From NCBI GenBank assembly GCA_035306065.1, contig DATGOL010000086.1:1-8729 (forward strand): DNA of 8,729 nucleotides, written 5' to 3'. Position numbers and translations under genes: made by a program. This document shows positions 1 to 5,426 of the stretch, piece after piece; the first letter of the stretch is position 1, and the number at the start of each line of letters is the position of its first letter. Below the pieces are notes generated by a model. It was not told the origin of the DNA, did not search any database, and saw nothing but the letters and a program-made list of their open reading frames with translations. Source of the stretch: JBBQHX01 sp035306065 (GTDB lineage Bacteria; Gemmatimonadota; Gemmatimonadetes; Gemmatimonadales; Gemmatimonadaceae).

Positions 1-187
1 CGCATGGCGCTCTCGTTATGGAATATGGGGGGCGCTTCCCCTGGCGTTCATGGTACAGATGCTGGTTGCCAACATGAGCGGCAACAACCTGACGTTCAAG
101 TTGTACTTTCTCTTTCAGGCATTCGCCATCGCATCGATGAGTATGCCGCTGGCTGTCAAGACACCTCGCATTCGGAGGTCAGTATGA
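1..187 (+). CDS. C-terminal end of a membrane protein, probably O-antigen ligase/polymerase (5' partial)
   Basis: The frame whose first whole codon is at 2 is open from the window edge to TGA at 185-187 and gives 61 residues. They include two hydrophobic stretches (around GALPLAFMVQMLVA and LYFLFQAFAIASMSMPLA) separated by a short polar loop with NMSGNN, and end in a basic tail, TPRIRRSV. This looks like the last membrane helices of a polytopic protein. In this setting an O-antigen ligase or Wzy-type polymerase is the most likely family, because the next genes are an acyltransferase and glycosyltransferases, but so short a tail cannot prove it; a flippase is an alternative. Its stop overlaps the next start in ATGA (184-187), so the two genes are probably translationally coupled in one operon. 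A longer reading starting at position 4 in another frame is a spurious upstream extension of the next gene. Confidence 0.6.
   Translation, partial: AWRSRYGIWGALPLAFMVQMLVANMSGNNLTFKLYFLFQAFAIASMSMPLAVKTPRIRRSV
174..178 (+). promoter_or_regulatory. Shine-Dalgarno site that fixes the start of the acyltransferase gene
   Basis: GGAGG lies 5 nt before ATG at 184. It decides in favour of 184 over the in-frame ATG at position 4, whose extra 60 residues would overlap the hydrophobic coding frame of the upstream membrane protein. Confidence 0.75.
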
Positions 188-1359
188 GTGTGGCAAGCAG
201 TGTGTCGGTACGGGAAGCAACGTCTCGTGAGGCGACTGAGTGGGACAGTATTGTAAAGCGGTTTCCCAACCATCGGATCACACATCTTACTCCCTGGATC
301 AATTCGCTCGTTGACGCTGGAATCGGGAAACCATTGCTGCTTGTCACTGAGCGTGATGGAGACATCGTGGCCTGCACGCCAGGGTTGCTCACCAGGCTCG
401 GGCCGTTACGTCTCTTTGGCTCGCCGCTTCCCGGCTGGCAAACGCTCGGAATGGGGCCCGCGTTCGATCCTTCACGCATTGGTTCGCACGAACTCGTGAG
501 TGGAGTGGTGTCCTACGTGGAGAGGAAGCACGGAGTGCACCACATCGAGATGGTAAGTAATTCACTGGCGGTGAACGATATGGAGTCGCTCGGATTTCGC
601 GAGGAGCTGCTCATCAGCCTGGTTGCACCCATGAACCCGCACGACGTACAGGGAACCTTCAAGGCAATGAAGGACAGCGCGAAGCGGAACATCAAGCGAG
701 CGGAGAAGAAGCTCGGGCTGCTGGTGCGTTTCGAAGACGACGAAGATTTCGTGCAGGAGCATTACGATCAGATCACCGAGGTGTTTGCACGCGGTGGCAA
801 CGTGGTTCCGTTTGGAATGACGCGTTTCCGTGCCTTCATGGACAGGATGCGAGACGCCGGCTCTCTCGTGGCTCTCTCCGTTCTTCTCCCGGACAACGAG
901 ACGCGTATTGCAACAGGAACTTTCACCATCGCGTCTGATGAACTCGTCCTGTGGATGTGGGCGCACCGCACCGCCTATCGCTGGCACCGTCCGAGTGAGC
1001 TGTTGACATGGAGTGCGATGAAAAAGGGGATGGAAGCAGGCTGTACGTCCGTGGACTTCATGGGGCGAGGAGACTTCAAGGCCGTTTTTGGCGCTACGCC
1101 GAACCTGGATAAGCATCGGTGGGTGCGTAGTCGTTTTCCGGTTCTCGTGCAGGCACGCGACCTGGCGCAGCGCGGATATCGCTGGCAACAGGCGGCGCGC
1201 GGCCGCCTGGCGCGAATGCGCTATGAGATGGCTGGCGCGTTCAGGCCGGAAGTGGAGGGAGGCGCGGGCGCTGGAGGTGGGACTGCGGAATCGTCCGGCA
1301 GTTCGGGCACTGCTGCTGCCATTGACGGGGGCCAGGATGGATCTCGTGCCAGCGGCTGA
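184..1359 (+). CDS. FemAB-like GNAT N-acyltransferase of a polysaccharide locus
   Basis: A cytoplasmic protein of 391 residues from ATG 184. The shape is that of the GNAT-like acyltransferases (Acetyltransf_6/FemAB type) found in exopolysaccharide clusters: an N-terminal half with HLTPWINSLVDAG and GSPLPGWQTLGMGP (about residues 34-92), then the second GNAT fold with the basic helix KDSAKRNIKRAEKK (163-176), a strand pair around ATGTFTIASDELVLWMW (243-259), the helix LLTWSAMKKGMEAGC (273-287) and SVDFMGRGDFKAVFGA (289-304). Family members transfer acyl or aminoacyl groups; the substrate here is unknown, and a sugar amine or the nascent glycan is an inference. It follows the upstream gene with an ATGA overlap and overlaps the next gene by at least 23 nt. 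The last 35 residues are Gly/Ala/Ser-rich and look poorly conserved, probably because this stretch shares DNA with the next gene. Confidence 0.75.
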   Translation: MSVASSVSVREATSREATEWDSIVKRFPNHRITHLTPWINSLVDAGIGKPLLLVTERDGDIVACTPGLLTRLGPLRLFGSPLPGWQTLGMGPAFDPSRIGSHELVSGVVSYVERKHGVHHIEMVSNSLAVNDMESLGFREELLISLVAPMNPHDVQGTFKAMKDSAKRNIKRAEKKLGLLVRFEDDEDFVQEHYDQITEVFARGGNVVPFGMTRFRAFMDRMRDAGSLVALSVLLPDNETRIATGTFTIASDELVLWMWAHRTAYRWHRPSELLTWSAMKKGMEAGCTSVDFMGRGDFKAVFGATPNLDKHRWVRSRFPVLVQARDLAQRGYRWQQAARGRLARMRYEMAGAFRPEVEGGAGAGGGTAESSGSSGTAAAIDGGQDGSRASG

Positions 1360-2398
1360 CGATTCGGGGAAGCCACTCCGTGTACTGATGATTACCAGCG
1401 AGTGGCCGAAGCCGGGAGTTTCCATAACGCCGCACTTCATAAAGCGTCAGGCGGAGTTCCTGCAGGCTGCGGGCATTGATGTTGATGTCTTCGACTTTCG
1501 AGGAGAACGCCGGTTCAGGAACTATGCAACCGCCTGGCTCGGCGTTCAGAGGCGACTTGCCGCATCGCACTATGACCTGGTGCACGCACAGTTCGGGCAG
1601 AGTGGAGTGCTCGCACTTCCCAAGCGGTTGCCGCTGGTGGTAACCATGCGCGGCAGTGACGTGCTTGGTATAGTCGGCCCGGACGGCCGCCATCTTCGCA
1701 AGGGAAAACTGCTGCAGGCAGCCAGCAGGCTGGTTGCACGCCGCGCCGATGCCGTGATTGCAGTGTCGGAGCATATGCGACCGCACATAGGAGCCGACAT
1801 TCCGGTTCAGGTAATTCCGTCAGGAATCGATTTTGACCTGTTCCGCCCCATCGATCAGGCGGAGGCGCGTCATCGCCTGGGGCTGCCGCTGGATGAGAAG
1901 ATCATTGTGTTCGTTGGGAAACCTGCCCAACCTCGCAAGAGATTCTGGCTGGCACAACAGGCCGTGGAAGTTCTGTCCAGAACCATGCCTGTCCGGTTGC
2001 ATGTGGCATGGGCCAGGCCTCACGACGAAATACCCTGGCATCTGGCGGCTGCCGATGTCCTGCTGTTTACTTCCATGCAGGAAGGTTCGCCGAATGCCGT
2101 CAAGGAGGCTCTTGCGTGCAACCTTCCTGTGGTATCGGTGAACGTGGGCGACGTGCCGGAACGTCTTGCCTCCATTGAAGGTTGTGAGCTCTGCCAGAAC
2201 GAACTCCCCGAAACCATAGCTACCGCCCTGGAAAGGTCACTGCGCCGAGGGAGCCGGGTGGAAGGGCGTGCAGCTGTGAGGCACCTGGACGAGAGGAACA
2301 TCACGGAGCAGGTGATCGCTGTCTACAATCGCGTTTTGAAGCATGAGCGGTTGAGTGGCGCTCGCACGCAAGGCGAGACTGTTGCAACTACTGCCTGA
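1337..2398 (+). CDS. Family 4 glycosyltransferase (GT-B fold)
   Basis: A protein of 353 residues from ATG 1337. The N-terminal Rossmann half starts with LRVLMITSEWPKPG (14-27) and includes DLVHAQFGQSG (80-90) and VVTMRGSDVLG (101-111). The C-terminal nucleotide-sugar half carries VIPSGIDFDLFRP (159-171), the strand IIVFVGKP (189-196) and the diagnostic E-x7-E motif, E249 to E257, in QEGSPNAVKEAL. These are classic retaining GT4 features. It should add a sugar from a nucleotide donor to a lipid-linked repeat unit at the cytoplasmic membrane face; the sugar cannot be read from sequence. The start is uncertain: GGGGG at 1327-1331 lies 5 nt before ATG 1337, but the frame is open upstream with an ATG at 1223, and the 1223-1337 stretch reads as plausible protein with GC-rich third positions. 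ATG 1388 is too late, as it removes part of the first strand. Confidence 0.85.
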   Translation: MDLVPAADDSGKPLRVLMITSEWPKPGVSITPHFIKRQAEFLQAAGIDVDVFDFRGERRFRNYATAWLGVQRRLAASHYDLVHAQFGQSGVLALPKRLPLVVTMRGSDVLGIVGPDGRHLRKGKLLQAASRLVARRADAVIAVSEHMRPHIGADIPVQVIPSGIDFDLFRPIDQAEARHRLGLPLDEKIIVFVGKPAQPRKRFWLAQQAVEVLSRTMPVRLHVAWARPHDEIPWHLAAADVLLFTSMQEGSPNAVKEALACNLPVVSVNVGDVPERLASIEGCELCQNELPETIATALERSLRRGSRVEGRAAVRHLDERNITEQVIAVYNRVLKHERLSGARTQGETVATTA

Positions 2399-2423
2399 TT
2401 CAGGTGGAAGTGCCCAAATGCAG

Positions 2424-2459
2424 GCATGGCCGGCAGGGTGATTACCCCGCCGGCCATGC
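2424..2459. terminator. Hairpin between convergent genes, probable bidirectional terminator
   Basis: Perfect 11-bp arms GCATGGCCGGC (2424-2434) and GCCGGCCATGC (2449-2459) enclose a further GGG/CCC pairing after one A/C mismatch, leaving the 6-nt loop TGATTA. It sits 25 nt after the GT4 stop and 48 nt before the stop of the minus-strand lipoprotein gene. The downstream U-tract is short and impure on the plus strand (TTGTTC) and weak on the minus strand (CATTTG), so function is inferred mostly from stem strength and position. Confidence 0.75.
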
Positions 2460-2507
2460 TTGTTCATGCTCATCCAGGCAACACAGTCACCTGGCTGTCA
2501 GAGGAAC

Positions 2508-4790
2508 CTACCGATACTGGTACGCTCCCACAGCGATCGAACCGCTGCGCGATGCGCCGGAGTAATCGGTGCCGAACGAGTAACCCGACAGCCCCATGCC
2601 GATGGCCGGGCTTCCCGACTGCAGACGCAGGTCGCTCAGGTACGAGCGGAACATCGGATCGGCAACCTTGTTGCCGCTCATCCGGCTGGACGTAGTGTTC
2701 TCGATGCCCCGGCGCGACGTTGCACTCGAGTGCCACGTGAGGTTGTTGAGAACGTTGTTGCTGTTGCCGGCGATTACACGAATCTGGTCCTGGTCCCTGC
2801 CGTCGCCGTTGTTCATGGCGATGTTGTTCACGAGGGTGATACGATCACCGTCGTTCACCAGGATGCCCGTGGAGCCATTTCCAACCACCGTGTTGTGTGC
2901 AACGGTTACGTCATACACTCCAGGCCCGCTGTTGTCGTGCAGCGAGAGACCACGTGCGGCATTGCGCACCAGCAGGTTGTTGGCAATCACGTTGCCGGTA
3001 CCCGTGGTGGTCTTGAAGTAGATGCCGTGGTCGTGCTGATTGCTCCGGCCGTTGTCGTGGATGTAGTTGTGCGTGATGATCATGTGATGCGACTCATCAA
3101 CGCTGAGTCCCGCATGATAATCTCCATTGCGAATCACGTTTTTCGTGAAGGTCACGTGATGGAGGTCGTGCAGGTACACCTGGTTCGTGTTGCCGTCAAT
3201 CGGGCCTTCGAACACAAGGTTGGTGATTGTGGTATAGCTGGCACTTGAGCGGAACTGCCGCTTGATTATGGCGGTTTCGCCCGGATATCCGCTCAGCGTG
3301 ACGTTGGCAGACGAACTGCCACCAGCGGTCATCCTGCCACCATTCGGATAGGTGCCACCGCGAACCCAGATGGTGTCGCCAGGCCTGATCTTGCCGCCAG
3401 CACCGGAGAGAGCAGTCGCGAGGTCCCAGGGCGACGACATGGTTCCCGAATTGCCGCTACGGCCGGACGGGGACACGAAGTAGCCTGAGGTGGGAGCGCC
3501 GGGTACCACGACCTCGTCAACTGGCGGCGCCGTGACGGTGAATCGGGCGGTATCGGCAAATGCACCCGAAGTTGCAATGATCAGCGCTGCACCCGCGGCG
3601 CGGGCACTGGCGCGTCCGGATGACGTTACTGTGGCCACCGATGTATTGGTGCTCTTCCAGGTGAACACGGCGTCTCCCATCGTCTTCCCGGATGCATCGC
3701 GAGCAGTTGCGCTGAACTGCTGCGATTCGCCCACTTCGGCGGAAGCGGATCCCGGGGAAACCGCAACAGATGCTACCGTTGGCGTCGGATCGGGTTCCGG
3801 TTCTCCATCGGAATCATCGGACCCATCGTCAGACTTGCCGTCATCGGAACCGTCTGAGCCGCCGGACCCATCGCTCGGCGTCTCGTCGTCAGAGCCATCA
3901 CCCGGCTCCAGTGGTGCCGGAGCGCTGCCGGAGCCGGCTTCGGCCCGCTTGTCAGACGCTGCGATTGTTACGTGATCCCATTGCATGCTCATGCTGGAGG
4001 ATACGCGATCTCCGCCGCCACCCCACTTCGGCTTCCAGTCCATCTCGTCGAACCAGTCAGCTGAGCGACTGACGAGCTCGACATTCGAATAGCTAAGTAC
4101 TTTCTCGCCGTTGAGCGATACCTCTACGAGACCATCCTTCTGGCCTACGGTATTCGCTCGCACCGAAACGCGCCAGTGCTGCCATTCGCCGCGAACCACT
4201 TCCGCGCCGGAAATGACGTTCGGCTTGAGTTCATCGCGGCTGTCCGGAGCACCCCACAGAGATACTGCCGGAGTGAGCTTGCCCTTGCCTGTGCCCTGTG
4301 CTTCGAATGCAAGGCGCTTGCGGCCATCCACATTGATCGTGAAGATGACGCTGGCTGCCCGGCGCGGGCCCTGCCAGTTGGACGAGACCTTATTCCAGAG
4401 GTCGATGCTTATGGTGCGTGCCTTGATGTCGAATTCGCGCTTGGCACGCGCCGGCTCCGATCCGCCGGAGAGTCCGGCCGGAAAGGTCATCTGCGCAACA
4501 TTGGACGGGGACCTGGGGGCTCCCGTGACCGATACGATCTGCAGGTTTCTGGACGACTTGTACTCAGTGACATTCCAGCCTTCGGAGCCGCGGTCGTCGC
4601 GCGAGCTCTTTGCGAGGCTGTTGAATGCCCGATCGCTCACCAGAGTCAGAGCACCCTCGGCAAAATCGCTGCCGGCTTCGATGGCGAAGCTGGGGGACTC
4701 CGGGGCTGTTGCGGGATCCGCGCATGCGAGCGCTAGCGCGGGGGCGAAAGCCAGAATCGACTTCCAGGCCCGGGAGGCAGCAGTGTTCAC
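2508..4790 (-). CDS. Multidomain lipoprotein: jelly-roll, acidic linker, BIG2 domain and right-handed beta-helix (polysaccharide lyase/epimerase-like)
   Basis: A protein of 760 residues with a GTG start (4790-4788). GGAG lies 8 nt upstream, and there is no in-frame Met before residue 101. A type II signal peptide (SILAFAPALALAC, lipid-bearing Cys23) predicts an envelope lipoprotein. Residues about 100-280 resemble a concanavalin-like jelly-roll of polysaccharide lyases or LamG proteins (GEWQHWRVSVRAN, VSLNGEKVLSYSN, KPKWGGGGD, MQWDHVTIA). Residues 296-337 are an Asp/Ser/Gly/Pro linker. Residues 338-420 are a BIG2-type Ig-like domain (VASVAVSPGSASAEVGESQQFSA). Residues 436-760 form a right-handed parallel beta-helix: YFVSPSGRSGNSGTMSSPW, GDTIWVRGGTYPNG, then repeated N-x-I/V rungs (KNVIRNGD, HNYIHDN, NNLLVRN, HNTVVGN, NNIAMNN, NNLTWHS), ending in DLRLQSGSPAIGMG. 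Such folds bind, cleave or epimerise uronic-acid polymers; no catalytic residue can be assigned, so a binding-only role remains possible. It runs opposite to the synthesis genes and follows a c-di-GMP riboswitch. Confidence 0.88.
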   Translation of the reverse strand: MNTAASRAWKSILAFAPALALACADPATAPESPSFAIEAGSDFAEGALTLVSDRAFNSLAKSSRDDRGSEGWNVTEYKSSRNLQIVSVTGAPRSPSNVAQMTFPAGLSGGSEPARAKREFDIKARTISIDLWNKVSSNWQGPRRAASVIFTINVDGRKRLAFEAQGTGKGKLTPAVSLWGAPDSRDELKPNVISGAEVVRGEWQHWRVSVRANTVGQKDGLVEVSLNGEKVLSYSNVELVSRSADWFDEMDWKPKWGGGGDRVSSSMSMQWDHVTIAASDKRAEAGSGSAPAPLEPGDGSDDETPSDGSGGSDGSDDGKSDDGSDDSDGEPEPDPTPTVASVAVSPGSASAEVGESQQFSATARDASGKTMGDAVFTWKSTNTSVATVTSSGRASARAAGAALIIATSGAFADTARFTVTAPPVDEVVVPGAPTSGYFVSPSGRSGNSGTMSSPWDLATALSGAGGKIRPGDTIWVRGGTYPNGGRMTAGGSSSANVTLSGYPGETAIIKRQFRSSASYTTITNLVFEGPIDGNTNQVYLHDLHHVTFTKNVIRNGDYHAGLSVDESHHMIITHNYIHDNGRSNQHDHGIYFKTTTGTGNVIANNLLVRNAARGLSLHDNSGPGVYDVTVAHNTVVGNGSTGILVNDGDRITLVNNIAMNNGDGRDQDQIRVIAGNSNNVLNNLTWHSSATSRRGIENTTSSRMSGNKVADPMFRSYLSDLRLQSGSPAIGMGLSGYSFGTDYSGASRSGSIAVGAYQYR
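3780..3905 (-). repeat. Low-complexity acidic linker within the lipoprotein gene
   Basis: Codons for residues 296-337 are almost only Asp, Ser, Gly, Glu and Pro (for example SDGSGGSDGSDD). The DNA has short imperfect repeats, such as GGACCCATCG occurring twice on the plus strand. It links the jelly-roll to the BIG2 domain. Likely a flexible spacer; calcium binding by the Asp-rich stretch is possible but no canonical DxDxDG motif is present. Such repeats can change length between strains. Confidence 0.7.
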
Positions 4791-4810
4791 AGATACTTCT
4801 CCGTGTGCTG
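4778..4810 (-). promoter_or_regulatory. Possible expression-platform stem over the lipoprotein start
   Basis: Minus-strand CAGCA (4810-4806) can pair with TGCTG (4782-4778), and CAC (4805-4803) with the GTG start codon (4790-4788), placing the Shine-Dalgarno site in the loop. The same CAGC could instead close the riboswitch: GCTGAACG (4917-4910) and CGGACAGC (4814-4807) pair with two central mismatches. The two pairings exclude each other, which would suit a translational ON switch. The helices are short and the model is purely inferred. Confidence 0.3.
4799..4802 (-). promoter_or_regulatory. Shine-Dalgarno site of the lipoprotein gene
   Basis: On the minus strand GGAG is followed by 8 nt and then the GTG start at 4790. 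It supports the GTG start together with the signal peptide that follows. It lies only about 17 nt after the riboswitch core, so ligand-dependent masking is structurally feasible. Confidence 0.6.
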
Positions 4811-4817
4811 TCCGTTA

Positions 4818-4908
4818 TGGCGGCCCGACGAGCGTTGAATCACCGGACGGTGAATCGGTAGCCTCGTAGCTTTGCGTCCCCGGTTTTCACCGGATTTGCC
4901 CTTGTCGC
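4818..4908 (-). promoter_or_regulatory. Cyclic di-GMP-I riboswitch (GEMM-I) upstream of the lipoprotein gene
   Basis: Read on the minus strand, the region shows the GEMM-I consensus in order: AAGGGCAAA (4903-4895); the stem CCGGT/ACCGG (4893-4889 and 4884-4880) capped by a GAAA tetraloop (4888-4885); the near-invariant GACGCAAAGC (4878-4869); then a second arm with base stem ACGAG/CTCGT (4867-4863 and 4832-4828) and tip stem TCACC-GTCC-GGTGA (4853-4840); and a 3' GTCGGGCCGCC (4829-4819) in the place of the consensus GCGGGGUUACC. In this family the GAAA loop docks into the second arm and c-di-GMP binds at the three-helix junction. The core ends 28 nt before the GTG start with no terminator hairpin plus U-run between, so control of translation is more likely than of termination. 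Whether the ligand turns the gene on or off cannot be read from the sequence. The outer closing helix and the exact ends are uncertain. Confidence 0.9.
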
Positions 4909-4958
4909 GCGTTCAGCCCCGAAGGGACCTGCGATCCTGCCGTACTACGGAACGTTGG

Positions 4959-5040
4959 GTATTGGGCCGCGAGTTACGGCCGGTTCAAGCGTTGCCTCGA
5001 GTCCGCCTTCGGACTCGCGCGGCAACGGGTGACTCAATAC
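4959..5040. repeat. 82-nt imperfect inverted repeat, potential structured element
   Basis: The core is a long hairpin: GTTGCC (4991-4996) with GGCAAC (5021-5026), then CGAGTCC (4998-5004) with GGACTCG (5011-5017), and a 6-nt loop. Outside it, GAGTTAC (4971-4977) pairs with GTGACTC (5029-5035, one G-U) and GTATTG (4959-4964) with CAATAC (5035-5040), the two sharing base 5035. Alternatively GGCCG/CGGCC (4965-4969 and 4977-4981) makes a three-way junction. It lies just upstream of the riboswitch in the minus-strand direction. There is no flanking U-run, so it is not an ordinary terminator. It could be a leader RNA part, a REP-like repeat or a protein-binding site. Confidence 0.5.
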
Positions 5041-5170
5041 GAGCGCAGAATCGCCTAGCCACCTGCACACGTATGAACGCCCTTAGGGACGCCCGGAAGT
5101 AACGTAACGGCCGCTCTCAACTGTTGGAATGCCGTGGATAACGACCGTCAACCGCATTCGTAACGGTGAG

Positions 5171-5184
5171 GTGATGCTCATCAC
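5171..5184. promoter_or_regulatory. Palindrome GTGATG-CT-CATCAC, possible operator
   Basis: Perfect 6-bp arms around a 2-nt centre, about 240 nt before the GT2 start. The geometry suits a dimeric DNA-binding regulator, but no known operator consensus is recognised and 6-bp palindromes occur by chance in a region this size. Confidence 0.25.
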
Positions 5185-5271
5185 GCTCAGGTATTCGGCG
5201 AGTGGGCCCACCACAGTGTATAGCGGGCTATGCACCCAGCCGTTGCATGCTCAATGCAGACGAGCCGCCTC

Positions 5272-5420
5272 GGGCACTGTAACAGCCTGCGGCAGCATGA
5301 CTTACGGCGTTGCCCAAGCTGCCGGGTCCAAGTGCATGAGCCATGCACTGCCTTTCGCCGTCGGACCACTGCTGATGACGGCAGTTATCGCCTCCGATTC
5401 GGGGAACGGGAACCGGGGAG
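5272..5420 (+). promoter_or_regulatory. Candidate structured 5' leader of the GT2 operon
   Basis: Three consecutive stem-loops lie directly before the GT2 gene: CGGCAGC/GCTGCCG (5290-5296 and 5318-5324), AGTGCATG/CATGCACT (5331-5338 and 5342-5349, 3-nt loop) and GCCGTC/GACGGC (5357-5362 and 5377-5382). They can be enclosed by GTAAC/GTTAT (5279-5283 and 5384-5388, one G-U) and GGGC/GCCT (5272-5275 and 5390-5393, one G-U). CTCC at 5392-5395 could alternatively pair with GGAG of the ribosome site (5417-5420), competing with the outermost helix. This resembles a regulatory leader, but no known riboswitch class is recognised, and GC-rich DNA gives such stems by chance fairly often. Confidence 0.3.
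5415..5420 (+). promoter_or_regulatory. Shine-Dalgarno site that decides the TTG start of the GT2 gene
   Basis: GGGGAG lies 6 nt before TTG at 5427. The nearby ATG at 5422 is in another frame and too close to the site. GTG at 5433 is the only other in-frame start nearby and would remove part of the first beta-strand. Confidence 0.7.
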
Positions 5421-5426
5421 AATGCC

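Larger units (their letters stand above)
4791..5426. other. 636-nt divergent intergenic region with RNA elements and palindromes
   Basis: This stretch separates the GTG start of the minus-strand lipoprotein from the TTG start of the plus-strand GT2 gene. It contains the riboswitch (4818-4908), an 82-nt inverted repeat (4959-5040) and stem-loops near the GT2 start (5272-5420). Small palindromes include CCGTA-C-TACGG (4940-4950), GTGATG-CT-CATCAC (5171-5184) and ATAGC-GG-GCTAT (5220-5231). Open frames here look like chance readings: none has a protein-like composition together with a convincing ribosome site. No confident -35/-10 pair was found for either gene. The best minus-strand candidate is a TTGAAC (4988-4983) with a poor -10. 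Confidence 0.7.

Noticed and set aside
4..183. A 60-residue upstream extension of the acyltransferase from ATG 4
   Set aside because: The other frame encodes hydrophobic membrane helices and ends in an ATGA overlap at 184, where a good ribosome site is present.
562..1440. A 292-residue minus-strand open frame opposite the acyltransferase
   Set aside because: It is antisense to a well-supported GNAT-type gene, has no recognisable motif, and has the Arg/His/Ser-rich look of a shadow frame.
4954..5040. Integron attC-like site (GTTGGGT at 4954-4960 matches GTTRRRY next to an imperfect palindrome)
   Set aside because: The matching RYYYAAC partner is not found at the right distance and orientation, and no integrase or cassette structure is present.
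4959..5040. tRNA-like sequence (GGTTCAAGC at 4982-4990 resembles a T-arm)
   Set aside because: No acceptor stem, anticodon arm or cloverleaf can be built around it.
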